A stretch of 64,000 nt of DNA from Gnomoniopsis sp. IMI 355080 (Eukaryota > Ascomycota > Sordariomycetes > Diaporthales > Gnomoniaceae). Where the stretch lies: contig JAPEVC010000005.1 of the NCBI GenBank assembly GCA_027946555.1, forward strand, positions 124,001 to 188,000, given 5' to 3'. Below the pieces are notes generated by a model. It was not told the DNA's origin. It ran no database searches and was given only the letters and a program-made list of their open reading frames with translations. Position numbers and translations under genes: made by a program. Shown piece after piece: positions 30,770 to 41,734 of this stretch; within the stretch, counting starts at the first letter, position 1, and each line of letters begins with the position of its first letter.

Positions 30770-33193
30770 TCAGCACCATCTCTCACTGGGTTCCCTCCAC
30801 TTCACATTCAAAATCTCGAAGATCTTCTTCTCATCCTTCCCTTCGACCAGCTCGCCCTCCGTCAATTTCTCCCTGTTTGCGCCTCTCATCACATCCTTAT
30901 ACAGCCCGCGTTGGTTCAGCCTCATTCCCTTCTTCGACGCCAATAATCGCAAGCTGCGATTGAAAATATCGTTGCCAGTGAAATAAATCAACGCCGCTCC
31001 AAACTCAGTCTCGGGTACCAATAAAAAGTCGATCCGGCGCCATATGGGACGGTAGTCTTCGTCGTCGTTGAAGCCTGCAATGCGAGGCAAAACACAACAT
31101 CCATGCCATTTGCTACCGCTGCTGTCTTTGTCGGAGCTGTGAGCTGCCAACTCGGCCATGATGAAGCCTTGACGCCAAAGATTTCCAACAAGCTGGTCCA
31201 AGAAGGGGACTAAGTCTTTGCTCGATGTCGTTCCCTTCTTTGTGATAATGAAGTCAATGTCTCCCGATGTGTCGGCGCCACGGCGGTAGCTTCCTCCAAT
31301 AATAAGGTGGACATTGTGGTCGATCTTGGCGGCCTCCGCTTTTACACACTCTCCAAGCTTGGTGACCTCCTCTCGGGGGATGCGCGTGTTCAGATCTTGA
31401 TAATGGTCGATGCCCATTCTTTGGCTATTGGTCAGCTTCGCTTTCTGAAGCAAGTCATCTAGCGTCCTGAAGCCTTGAGCGATCCACTTGTCTGCCGTTG
31501 CTTTTCCCACGCCGTAAATGCCGAGGAAGAGCGTGGAAATCTTGCCCATTGGGTCATTGAGGGCATAATCCAATCGTGCGAGGCTGTGCGTATTGACTAT
31601 CTCCTCGAGTTTCTCGGCCAATCTCGGACCGAAGCAGGGCAGCTCCATGGCTTCTTCTGCCGTGTTGATCTTGCGATCAGTAATGCTCTCTAATTCTGTA
31701 ATAGCCCTGCGGTACGCAATTGGGCGCCAGCGGTCGTTTGTCTGCGCGTAATATTCAGACATCTGTTTGAGAACGGAGATGACCAACGCATTTGGGTTTT
31801 CTTGTCCTACAGTCTTGTCTTTTATGCCACCAGTGTGGCATCGAAACTTTTCGTTGCCTTTCATCTGCTTGCCTGTTCTCTTGGCTGCATCTTTCTTTCG
31901 CCTCTTTCTCTCACGCTCTTCGTCCGTGTCACTGTCGACCGCTTGATCTTTGTCCCATTCACCGTGGTCACTCGCGTCATCTTCTCCAATACGTGGGACA
32001 TCCTTGAAGTCCTCGCGAACTTGGTGTACTATTTGCGCGAGCTCATCGGCAAATACATAGCTGGAACGTCGAACTGGGGAAGGCCGTAGTGCTTCAAATT
32101 CACCTGCGCCACATCTTGCGCCGGGTGGTGAATCGGATGCAACTGACACCATAGCTTCCTGAGACCGAGGCTGATTCAGCTCACTAGGCAATTCGATATG
32201 GTCAATCGGTCGAACGCTTGACGTCCCACTTTGGGTAGTTTCCGGAGAGACATGGTCCCACCCTTTTCGTCTATTCCCAGGAGGCTTGAGCTCCAATGAA
32301 TCATCTTTTGCCTCAGAGACAGCCGGAACTGCCGCTGTCGCTGGAGCGGGTTCACCTGTAGGCATACCTTTGGGGCGATACTTCCGACTTGGAGGGAACA
32401 CGACTTTCCGCGCGATACACTCCAGCGGCCATTGATCAGTCACGATGATCGGTTCGCCCTTCCCCAGTACCGGGGACACATGAGCCTTGATGTCTTCGTA
32501 TGTTAGGTTCTCGTCGACCACCACGTGCGTGGCTTCGGATAGCTCTTCAATCACAACTGCGCCATGTCCCTCAGCGCGCTCCATCCGTTGCTTCCTCAAC
32601 TTGATTCGTTCTCCTGGAATGTAGAACAACCTCAACCCCTTCAATCTCTGCTCAGATTCGGGTATGACTTCCGTTGCTTTAGCTTTTCCCTTGACGGAGC
32701 GCTGGCGACTGCTACTACCGGCCATTGCTAGAGGCGCTTGCTGGTTCGTCGATGGGGCGAAGGAACCTGGAGTGAGAGTATTCGGTGTGGTCCGAGTTCG
32801 CATTAACTTGGCAGTAGCTGGAGGATGCGATACGTCGGGCGTATGCTTTACTGATGATGTGCTAGTTGGCCTTCGTCGACGAATTGTTTGGTGGTCTATG
32901 ACGGGTGAAGTGGTGTTGGTGGTGGCCGGCGTCTCCTCAGGTAGTGCGTGGGTCTCTATTAGTGTGAATGATGGTGTGGAGGAACTTGGTGGAATGGGAG
33001 TAGCAGATGTCTGCTTGCGTTGGTTTGCTTTTGCGAAGAAGGCACGGTGTACTTGTCTTGAGTGGTCGAAGGGCTCGTCGTCTTCTTTGAGAGAAGCTTC
33101 CAGCTCGTCAAGTTGCTTGTAGAAAGCCTCTTTGTCCTCGATTGACATATCAGGCGTCATCTTGTCGGAAGAAGGGTGATGTGATGCGTTCAT
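30770..33193 (-). CDS. POL4: Family X DNA polymerase (lambda/Pol4-like) with BRCT domain
   Basis: 807 residues, no intron needed. The first ~170 residues are Ser/Thr-rich and disordered. A BRCT domain lies at about 178-270 (LKGLRLFYIPGERIKLRKQR, THVVVDENLTYEDI). The catalytic part begins near 470: an 8-kDa-type domain (AYRRAITELESITDRKI, PCFGPRLAEKLEEIV), then fingers GIYGVGKATADKWIAQG. The palm has GGSYRRGADTSGDIDFI with the two catalytic Asp residues, and a third Asp in WRRIDFLLVP. YFTGNDIFNRSLRLLASKKG completes the thumb. Such enzymes fill gaps in base excision repair and non-homologous end joining. At 807 residues it is longer than yeast Pol4 because of the N-terminus and linkers. The nucleus is the expected location. 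Confidence 0.92.
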   Translation of the reverse strand: MNASHHPSSDKMTPDMSIEDKEAFYKQLDELEASLKEDDEPFDHSRQVHRAFFAKANQRKQTSATPIPPSSSTPSFTLIETHALPEETPATTNTTSPVIDHQTIRRRRPTSTSSVKHTPDVSHPPATAKLMRTRTTPNTLTPGSFAPSTNQQAPLAMAGSSSRQRSVKGKAKATEVIPESEQRLKGLRLFYIPGERIKLRKQRMERAEGHGAVVIEELSEATHVVVDENLTYEDIKAHVSPVLGKGEPIIVTDQWPLECIARKVVFPPSRKYRPKGMPTGEPAPATAAVPAVSEAKDDSLELKPPGNRRKGWDHVSPETTQSGTSSVRPIDHIELPSELNQPRSQEAMVSVASDSPPGARCGAGEFEALRPSPVRRSSYVFADELAQIVHQVREDFKDVPRIGEDDASDHGEWDKDQAVDSDTDEERERKRRKKDAAKRTGKQMKGNEKFRCHTGGIKDKTVGQENPNALVISVLKQMSEYYAQTNDRWRPIAYRRAITELESITDRKINTAEEAMELPCFGPRLAEKLEEIVNTHSLARLDYALNDPMGKISTLFLGIYGVGKATADKWIAQGFRTLDDLLQKAKLTNSQRMGIDHYQDLNTRIPREEVTKLGECVKAEAAKIDHNVHLIIGGSYRRGADTSGDIDFIITKKGTTSSKDLVPFLDQLVGNLWRQGFIMAELAAHSSDKDSSGSKWHGCCVLPRIAGFNDDEDYRPIWRRIDFLLVPETEFGAALIYFTGNDIFNRSLRLLASKKGMRLNQRGLYKDVMRGANREKLTEGELVEGKDEKKIFEILNVKWREPSERWC

Positions 33194-34035
33194 AATGGGA
33201 CTGGATGCCTAGAATGACCTCAAAGGCTTATGGACCGAAACCTTGCAAGGGAAAGGTTGCATCTACTGTAGGGTATGTATGGACAAAATACACATGCCTC
33301 ATGATGAGTAGCGTAGGCGTCCGGGACAAAAACGTATTGATTTCACTGTCGTTCAATAGTTGCTTGGAGGCGGGAGGTGAACATTTGCTGGCAATTGAAG
33401 TTTGCTGTCTAGAGTGGTGATTTCCTAATCGGGACGGACGGAACTTTCACAGGCGTTCAGGGTGGGAAGCCCGGTCAACATGAGCGCGGGCCTCTGCATC
33501 TCATCGGCGTATGACAACAAGATTGTCCGAAACTTGTCAGAGAATACCTAGTCATCATGGATTTGTCGTAGGTACGGGTCAAAACCACCGTCGTGAGGAA
33601 CGACAAAAGTCGGAGTGCAAGTCTACAGGAAGGACATCCGAAAGCAGCCCTGCAAGGCCTTTGATTACGTGCATTAGCGCCTAGCGGTACCTAAGCCCTA
33701 TCATATCGATGCACCGGAGCCGAATCACCGGGTCCGAAGAGCGAGGCAGTGACCGCCTGCAGGTACATACCATAAATGATAGTGCCAACTTTAGGTAGAC
33801 AACTTATACTTGCAGGGTGTGGAAGCGTGTTCTGGAAATACGTCATGTTTTAAGATTTAAGTTGTGGTCTAATCTCTGGCCTTCGACTCTCGATTCTACA
33901 CTATAACAAAGATAAACAGGCATAAGGAAAGAAAGTTGATGACATGAGGAAGGTGTGCATCCTACCAAAGGGTATACATACAACAAGGAAGGTCTCAGCA
34001 GTTAGATCCGGGCAATCGTTATGAATACCATATTA
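33194..34035. other. Spacer, no gene seen
   Basis: 840 bases upstream of the polymerase gene (its promoter) and downstream of the archaemetzincin gene. No gene recognised. Confidence 0.45.
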
Positions 34036-35373
34036 CTACACAGACTCATGACTGGAGATCAATCTTCTCAGCCAAGCCTCGTACCCCGCCCAAACACCCA
34101 CGTGCTTCCATTTTTCACACATCACCATCATCTCCGCCACAGCCTCCTGCATATATCGTTCCTCGTCAAACCTCGTTTCAGAACCCTCCTCAACTGCTTG
34201 AGCAAGTTTCTTCGCACAAATGGGACATAAGTACGGCGGCTGCCTCAGGTCCTCCGCCACACTCGCGGTTCCTTGCATTACACAGGCATAGTACACACAA
34301 TGATCCATGCTGAAGCAATGGCCCAGCTCATGGCTGGCTGTACGAGCCAGGCAGAATAGCCATAAACCGTGCAGGTAGTCGGGCTGTCGAGAAGACGTGG
34401 ACAGAGAGGCTTTGAAAGCTGCCACCGCTTTGTGCAGTGCACTATCAGACATATGATCATTTCGGTTGGGTGTCTTCTTCTTCTTCTTCTTGCTCGACAA
34501 GTTACACTGTGAGGCCACGTATTCGGCGCAGTGAGAAGCAGGCCATATATGGTGGGTTTCGATTCCATTCTGTGAGAAGAGAAATGGGTTGTACCGTGCC
34601 GAGGACACGACAGCCACTCGGCTTCCCCCATACGCTCGTCCGCAGCAAAAATCATCATCTTCGTCCTCGTACAGGTCGTAGTCGACTAATATAAGAAGCG
34701 CGTACGCATCATCAGGGAGAATGTCAATTGCGCAGTCCAATAGATCGTTCAGATTTAGCTGGTGGGAGAAAAGCCCGTCCGGACTGGGTCGAATTTGAAT
34801 GCGCGTATAGGTGTCGCTGGGCCCTTCTTTAAGACCGACGAAAGAGCCCTTAGCACTTGAATTCTTCCATGGCACAAAAGTGAGGTCATGTGTGTAACTT
34901 TTCACTTCAAACCCGTGGTAGAAAGCTCGGAGATACTCGAGGACGTCGTCAAACTGGGGAGATTGTACCTCAGGTTTAGCACTGCCCCTCTTGGACCCTG
35001 CTGGGACAGTCCACTCGGCCATATCGGACAGCTCCTTGCACAGCTTCGGATTTCCTGCGACAAATATTGTCTTTCTGTTACATGCGACTTTATTCCTCTC
35101 CTTCAGATGTTTCCACGAGCGAAAGCTTTGTGGGGGGTATTTGGGATCGCACGCGAGTTCGTCCCCCGGAAGAACGAGCGGCGCAGGGTAGGCAAAGGAA
35201 AACGACTGCTGTTCGCCTTCCTGCTCACTTGTGATCTTTTGGACCCGTCCTGATCGTGTAGTGGCAGCTGTTCGGCGTTCCCAGTCTATCCGCTTGTATC
35301 CGGCCTGGTGGCCATTGGGAGAGACGTCGGCCACCAGCGACGCATGACTGCAGGTTTGCTGCACTGAGGTCAT
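34036..35373 (-). CDS. Archaemetzincin-type zinc metallopeptidase
   Basis: About 445 residues from ATG 35373; the frame stays open to 35595, but that part looks like 5' leader. The family signature is complete: zinc motif HELGHCFSMDH (348-358) followed by conserved cysteines in CVYYACVMQG, then YLCPICAKK, which form the second zinc site typical of archaelysin/AMZ proteins. Upstream, a central region includes DILPDDAYALLILVDYDLYE, CCGRAYGGSRVAVVSSARYN and HIWPASHCAEYVASQC, matching the family core. A Lys run (SSKKKKKKT) is inserted before the active-site helix. Physiological substrates of the family are poorly known. No signal peptide is evident, so it is probably intracellular. Confidence 0.9.
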   Translation of the reverse strand: MTSVQQTCSHASLVADVSPNGHQAGYKRIDWERRTAATTRSGRVQKITSEQEGEQQSFSFAYPAPLVLPGDELACDPKYPPQSFRSWKHLKERNKVACNRKTIFVAGNPKLCKELSDMAEWTVPAGSKRGSAKPEVQSPQFDDVLEYLRAFYHGFEVKSYTHDLTFVPWKNSSAKGSFVGLKEGPSDTYTRIQIRPSPDGLFSHQLNLNDLLDCAIDILPDDAYALLILVDYDLYEDEDDDFCCGRAYGGSRVAVVSSARYNPFLFSQNGIETHHIWPASHCAEYVASQCNLSSKKKKKKTPNRNDHMSDSALHKAVAAFKASLSTSSRQPDYLHGLWLFCLARTASHELGHCFSMDHCVYYACVMQGTASVAEDLRQPPYLCPICAKKLAQAVEEGSETRFDEERYMQEAVAEMMVMCEKWKHVGVWAGYEAWLRRLISSHESV

Positions 35374-36157
35374 GATTAGTTTATAGAATAAAAATGAAGA
35401 GTTGAGGGAAAGACCTAGCTTGGAAATGCGAAGATCGGGCTTATTTATGGGCTTATGTGTAAAATGGGCTTGAGCCGCACTCCTGCAGGCAGCAGTGCAC
35501 CTCTCCGTCTGTGCTATCACACACGCTTGTGAGTCCCAAACGTGTCTCCATTCACGCACCAATTTCTGAAGGGACATTTGCATAAAGTGTTGCATGCAAT
35601 TAACTTATAATTTAGGACATAGAGCCAAGGCTGACAACCCTGGAGATATACATTGAGAATTTGACATACATTTAATAGAGTCATCCTATACAAAGTATAG
35701 ACAAAAAAATGCTGTCTCAAACTACTCAAGACTTGCAACTTCTAACAATCCTCAACCCAAGCTGCGTTAATTGATTTTTCAAGTATATGTTGAATGAGTA
35801 CATATACTCGATTACTTTGAAAGCTACTTTATATAGAAATATGCTCTGGAATGATGCATTGCTTTTATCTGGCTTGTTTGGGTAGGTACTTGCCTGAGAG
35901 GTAAAACAACGAAGAGATTCTCTGTGCAAGGTACAATTGTTGGCATTGCATGTTATGTTGAAAGCAGGGGTAGGGATCAGGCTTTGACGCTTGTCAGACC
36001 TGCAAGGGTTTTCGGCGCTTGCAAGGGTTCTGCCAGTAGCAGAAATAAAAAATGCTGCCCCTCCAAGTTTGCACGTCGTCGTCGTCCTTTACAAACCTCG
36101 TTGCAACCCGGCCATCCAGCCTGTTTCTCCTCTTCACAACCCGAACAATCCTTCACT
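35374..36157. other. Divergent spacer, AT-rich in the middle
   Basis: About 780 bases between the archaemetzincin and PRMT1 starts; 35600-35930 is markedly AT-rich. The pyrimidine-rich stretch before 36158 is typical of a fungal core promoter of a well-expressed gene. Confidence 0.45.
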
Positions 36158-37604
36158 ATGGCGTCCAACGGAGACAAGATGGAGGTTGAGACTGCTGAGG
36201 CGAAGCTCAAGGAGATGGCTCACTCAGAGCAGCACTACTTCAACAGGTATGTAAAGTGCTGCACTTAGCCGTCATATGCCCTCCCAAAACACCATCAATT
36301 GGTTTTGATTCTGATTGTCAGCACAGTTATAACCACCACGGTATGCAGAGATAAACACCTACACATGGACAGAGTATTGAGTGCATGGTGCAGAGTGCTG
36401 ACCAGAACTGAATTAAACAAGGCATCCACGAGGAAATGCTGGTATGCTACAACTGAACCCCGTTGGGCAAAAGTCCTGGGATATTGGGCTGGCCGCTGAC
36501 CATTGTTTCCACCCTTACAGAAAGACGAAGTCCGCACACGCTCCTACATGAATGCTATTGTCCAGAACAAGCACCTGTTCAAGGACAAGGTTGTACTTGA
36601 TGTTGGCTGCGGTACTGGTATCCTCTCCATGTAAGTCAAATTTGCCCAACTAGCCATACTTTAAGCACAGATTTTTGGGCACAAGCCTGAGGAATAACCC
36701 GCTAGCCAGCGCTGACAGTTCTGCCCTCCCAGGTTCGCTGTCAAGGCTGGTGCAAAACATGTCGTCGGTGTCGACATGTCGACCATCATCTTCAAAGCCC
36801 GCGAGATCGTCGAAGTCAACGGCATGTCAGACAAGATCACCCTGATCCAGGGCAAGATGGAGGAGATCGAGATCCCCTTTCCGAAGGTCGATATCATCAT
36901 TTCTGAGTGGATGGGCTACTTCCTCCTCTATGAGTCCATGCTGGACACCGTGTTGTACGCTCGCGACAAGTACTTGGTGAAGGACGGCTTGATCTTCCCC
37001 GACAAGGCTACCATCTTCGTGGCCGGTATTGAGGATGGCGAATACAAGGACGAGAAGATTGGATGTGAGTGGCCACCTTGCGTTTGGTTATGCTGAAAGA
37101 TCGACCAGCTAACAAACTTCTTCAGTCTGGGACAACGTTTACGGTTTTAACTACACCCCCCTTAAGGCAACTGCCCTCACCGAGCCTCTAGTCGATACCG
37201 TCGAGATGAAGGCTGTCGTCACCGACCCTGCCGGTGTCCTCACCCTCGACCTGTACAAGTGCACTGTTGCCGATCTGGCCTACAGCGTACCATTCGATTT
37301 GACCGCCCGCCGCGACGACTTCATCCACGCGCTTGTGGCTTGGTTCGACATCGAGTTCACGGCGTGCCACAAGACCATCGCCTTCTCTACTGGCCCCCAC
37401 ACCAAGTACACGCACTGGAAGCAGACGGTGTTCTATCTTAAGGATATGCTCACTGTTCAGCAGGGCGAGAAGGTGCACTGCTCGCTGGTCTGCGGCCCCA
37501 ACGAGAAGAACCGTCGCGACCTTGACATCAAGATTGAGTACAAGCTGGACACCGAGGACCCCAACCGGACTGGCTCAGGCGTCTGCGAGTACAAGATGTG
37601 CTAG
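36158..37604 (+). CDS. HMT1: Type I protein arginine methyltransferase, PRMT1/Hmt1
   Basis: Six exons are inferred: 36158-36246, 36327-36340, 36422-36441, 36521-36630, 36733-37064 and 37126-37604, giving 347 residues. Conserved blocks are HYFNSYNHHGIHEEML across the tiny exons, DEVRTRSYMNAI, the SAM-binding loop VLDVGCGTGILSMFAVKAGA, the double-E loop SEWMGYFLLYESM and THW (YTHWKQTVFYL). The C-terminal beta-barrel ends CEYKMC. It makes asymmetric dimethylarginine on RNA-binding proteins and histone H4R3, in nucleus and cytosol. Exons 2 and 3 are only 14 and 20 nt, back to back. An intron of about 80-100 nt lies on each side of them. Confidence 0.95.
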
Positions 37605-38627
37605 TGACTTTTATTGAAGAGAGTCAGAAGTTGCGACCCTTCATGTCGACTTGCTATCTATGGAATCATCATAATTCCATATGCCGGACTATTGGGTTGG
37701 TATTGGGTACGAGTAGCTAAAAGGCACTTCTTTAGCAAGACTGTGCAGAGGCGAGAACCTCGTTACGAAATCATGCCCAGCTGCAGTGGGACACTCCTCC
37801 TGAGGATGGAGGACCTTTGGTGGTCCTGGACACAGGTTTGCGCAATGCAATACCCATGATAACAGTGGATATCTGGAAACAGGATCTTTTGTTCCTGAAT
37901 TCCTCGTGTCACTGATGTAAGATCAATCTTGAGCATACTGTCAGCATACTTGAAGGTTCAAAGCTCAGGGTGAGGTTAGGGATTGAAAAAGCGTAGCGCG
38001 TATGTGGCTTTTGTGTATGTGCTTCAGGTCATTAGATACCACAGCTGAGAGAACACCTGGAATAAGAAGACATCAACACCTGCTGAAGACTCAATGCATG
38101 AACGCAGGAAATTTGTTATTTGCAAGTGTGTGTTGGTATGACTGCTGATGTAACTTACCCAGGATATGGCTTTCAGATGGCGCTGCCCTATGGAGAACAA
38201 TACTTTCATAGGGGCTGTGAAGCATAAGAGATGGAAAGGCAAGCTGGGATAAATTGGGATGAAGGGGGGTAGGTGTCCAGACCTGATGCAAATGACATTG
38301 CAGTTTGTTAGTCTGAACTATGTTTGTCTTATGGTCCAAACCAGTCTCAAAAAGTCATGTCGACTTTACTTCTTATCTAAGGATTTCTGTCAATAGTTGA
38401 TGGATCTATCTGACTGTGACAGAATGAACCGAATCATTGTTGACACCTCTTCTATCATCAAGTCATGCTGCCTTGCTTTTCCGTAGCCTCGAATGGAACA
38501 AGAATACCAGACCCTTCCAGCTATGTAGGACCCGCTGATTGCTTCAGACTGCCTTTCATACCTTATCCTCCGTTCAGTCCATCGAATCACTGGATCGAAA
38601 AAATGCACGTTGAGACCGGTCTATCTT
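37605..38627. other. Convergent spacer, no gene seen
   Basis: About 1 kb downstream of PRMT1. Short frames only. It carries the 3' UTR of PRMT1 and possibly that of the mutase gene if its transcript extends through the following open frame. Confidence 0.45.
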
Positions 38628-38924
38628 TTAGTCATCCATTTCGAACTTGAAAATACCACTATCGTCACCAGAGTCGGAAGTTACCGGAGTAGTCAATCCA
38701 AAGTGGTCATCGGCTTGTTTATCCTCTGGAGGAGGAGGCGGTGGCGCCGGCGAACCCGGGATAAGTGATTTCCTCATCGATGGCTCAGTGATGTGGTCCA
38801 ATAACTCCTCGAACCACTCCTGTTCCGACCGCAGCACATCGAGCCGATCGTGCGCTCTCTCGATCTGATCCACAGGTGTCACGGGCTGTGACGGCGAGAC
38901 TGCGCTCGCGGAGTCGGCGCCGCT
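38628..38924 (-). other. 98-codon open frame directly in frame after the mutase stop
   Basis: Beginning with the codon after the TAG of the phosphoacetylglucosamine mutase gene, the same frame stays open for 98 codons. It lacks an ATG before codon ~49. The translation looks protein-like: VDQIERAHDRLDVLRSEQEW, FEELLDHITEPSMRKSLIPG, a Pro run, then DSGDDSGIFKFEMDD and a stop. It could be a C-terminal extension made by stop-codon readthrough, by removal of a 39-45 nt intron covering the stop (phase-matched GT sites at about 38932-38941 and CGCAG ending at about 38902), or an unrelated small gene. No domain was recognised. Confidence 0.4.
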
Positions 38925-40628
38925 CTACGAGGCCGCACCACGACCGCCGCCGAAGCTCTCCAGCACAATCGCGACTTTCTTGGCAAGCTCATCCGCTTCC
39001 GCGCGCGTCGCTGCCTCCGCATACACACGGCAGGCGTTCTCGGTCCCGCTGGCACGCGCGAACGACCGCGCGTTCGTGTACTTCTTGACGAGGGCGTCGA
39101 TTTCGTCCTGCGCGCCAGGCGGGTGCGACAGTCGCCGCTCCGCATCCGTGGTCTGGAAGAGGTCCTTGTCGCTGACCTCGACGCGCACAAGCCGGTTGGG
39201 CAGATCTGTGTATGTGTTGGCCCAATCCTTGAGGGTCCAGTCCTTGTGGGCAAGGATTACCTCTACCAGAAGCGAGTCGGAGATGGCGTCGCCCACCGTT
39301 TGATTGATGAGATTGCCCACAGCGGCAAGCGTCTCCAATGCATCCTTTTGAGCCGGTGACTGGGGCTTCTTATCCCGGAAAGTCCGCATCGCGTCGTTGG
39401 AAAAGAGTACTGTGCCGTGACCGTTCGCTTCGAAGTACACGCCCACGTCAAATTTGCACGCGGCGTGGTGCAAGTGCTTGACACCTGTGGGTGTACAGAC
39501 CACGGGTAGCCGCAAGTTCTCCTGAATATATTTCGTGCTAGCGCCATTGGCGTATGCGGTCTGCACCACACCGATACGAAGCTCGTCCTCTAGACCGGCG
39601 GAGCGCACTAGGTCGGCGATGAAAGAGGCAGCCAGCGTTGCAATGCGATCACCATCGAGCATGAAGAAGCCCGTCTCGGCATCGGTGTAGTAGTATATCA
39701 GGCGATCGGCGTCACCGTCGAGCGAGCAACAGCGTGCGCCAAGCTCGGGCTTGGGGTTTGGGGGAGCTCGCTGCTTAGTCTTGACAAAGTCGGCACCACA
39801 CTGTATGTGTCAGCTTTAGTATATCGTGTTGCATGCAGAGATTTAGATAGGACTTACATCCAAGTTGAGCACCTCGGGCCGCAGGACATCGTCGTTGACA
39901 ACCTTCACATCGATCGTGTCCTTGGGAACGTACTTCAAAAACTCGCTCAGCTTAGGACCACCAACTCCATTGGCACAGTCCACAATCAAATTGCCTTTGA
40001 TCTTCCGCCCCTTCAAAGCGTGGACGAAAGCATCCGAGAACTTCTTGTAGTACCCAGCCTCGCTGACCTCGCCGTACGACTCGGGGGTGCCTTCGGTGTT
40101 TGTGGCCCGGGTGAGGTAGTGAAGCTGCGGCGTTGTGAGGATCTTGTAGTCGACGTACTCAGTGCTGGTGGCTTCAAGTGCATCGGCGAGGGCGGAGACA
40201 AGAGTGTGACCAGAGGGACGAGTATCCCGGCCGTACACGACCTTGGCGGGGGCGTTGAGGTCGATCTTGAGAGTTGTGGCCAATGCTTTGTAATTTTCGA
40301 GCAAAGCCTCGTCGGAGGAGCTGTTGACCAACTTGGTGGCGAAGGACTCCCATTCCTGTTCAAGCATCTCGCCCATGGGGTCGACGACCTTGACACCATT
40401 GTCCTTGGCGGGGTTGTGGCTTGCAGTGACCATGACGCCGATGGTAGAGCCGCCTAGTTTGCGGCTCCGCAGAGCTGCCAGAAGGCCAACTCGGAAGGTC
40501 ACACCTTCGAGCAGGTCTGAGGCCATTCGGAAGCCGGCAGTGCCATACTTGTAGACGCTGCCAGCGGGAAGTGGGACGATGGGATGCTTGGCCGAGGCGG
40601 CGAGGATCTTGTCGTCGTTGGAAGCCAT
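38925..40628 (-). CDS. PCM1: Phosphoacetylglucosamine mutase
   Basis: Two exons, 39858-40628 and 38925-39800, give 548 residues. It interconverts N-acetylglucosamine 6- and 1-phosphate on the way to UDP-GlcNAc, needed for chitin, N-glycans and GPI anchors, in the cytosol. Features in order: YKYGTAGFR, the phosphoserine loop VTASHNPAKDNGVK (Ser70), VVYGRDTRPSGHTL, DCANGVGGPKL, the metal loop DGDADR (285-290), FEANGHGTVLFS and the phosphate-binding RASGTEN near the C-terminus. The protein ends FGGGRGAAS, which is a normal family end point, so the TAG at 38925 is probably the main stop. An open frame follows it directly (see separate entry). About 1.1 kb upstream is Mus81, divergent. Confidence 0.94.
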
Positions 40629-41734
40629 GGTTGTTGTGAAAGCAGCTTGGGTCTAACAACGAAAGGTACTGTGATGGCAGAAGACGAAGGGCGAGATTGA
40701 ACGACAAAAGCAAACGACAAGCAAGTCTACCTAGGAAGATTTGGCAGCCAACAAGACGGAAGCGGTATTTATACGAACAAGAGCAGACCAGCTTGAACGG
40801 GTGAGCTGTCAAAGGTCTCCAATGCTCAGCCATGGGCGGCCTGCACAGCTAGCTGCCCCTCTGCCCCTTTGGACCTGCCCCCTGGAATAGTGGACTTGAT
40901 CCCTGTGGATGGGCAGTGCGCAAGATGCACCCCGCGGTTGGAAGTCAACGGGAGGTTCCCCGCTGTACCTAACAGAAGATTCCAAGCTGGTACGTACTGT
41001 GCCAGTGTGCCTAGGTAACCCGTACATTCACTGACGTCCGGACGTGCCCTTTCCCACGAGCGTAAAAGAGAGACCAGGTTTATTAGCGTAGTCAAGTCAT
41101 GCCAATCCACACTGCAACGGTACCGGGTACCTAGGTACTCATCGACTGCTGTAAGTACAATACATACATAGTAGGACCGGATGTAGAGATGATCGGAATC
41201 TTGAAGCTGCCGTTGCAAGAGAATAATGGCGTCCAAGACAGCCACTTCCGGCCCACAGACGCGGCACGGTTTTCCGCACCTGACAAAAGCAACCTTGAAT
41301 GCTGTTGAATGGCTGAAGGTACGAATACACCTGGTCAGTACCTACCTAGGTACCTACCAGCTTCCTGCCAGCCTACCTAAGCTGCCTGGCTGCCCAGGTA
41401 CAGGAGTTTCGTCTCCGGGAAGTGCCCTGCCGCTGCCCAGCGAGCAAAACGCGTTAGTGCACTGAATCAGGCTAACTGGGGCTAGTGCCATGTTTCTTTC
41501 TATCCTAGTCCCGAGGCTCACCAGATTGGCTTCACTGACGTCGACGCGACTCGACGCGTCGTCCATCGATGAATGCTTTAGCAACCACCACGACTGCTGT
41601 CATTCCTTTTTTTGTTGTCAATTGCAATACACTCTCTTTGCTTGTGGCTCAATACTGATAAAAGGGTTTATTCTTGGAGTTGAACTGCTCTCTTGCTTGA
41701 GATAAACGCTGAGTAAAATCGCTGTGGCAACACC
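40629..41734. promoter_or_regulatory. Divergent spacer with several ACCTAGGT palindromes
   Basis: 1.1 kb between the mutase and Mus81 starts. It contains CTACCTAGG (40729), GCCTAGGTAAC (41008), GGTACCGGGTACCTAGGTAC (about 41118) and TACCTACCTAGGTACCTACC (about 41340). The concentration of the motif is the highest in the window. A role is unknown. Confidence 0.45.

Noticed and set aside
35374..35595. N-terminal extension of the archaemetzincin frame
   Set aside because: In frame, but the ATG at 35373 begins the more credible protein, and the upstream segment looks like leader sequence.
39807..40457. 216-codon plus-strand frame
   Set aside because: Antisense to the phosphoacetylglucosamine mutase first exon; no independent features.
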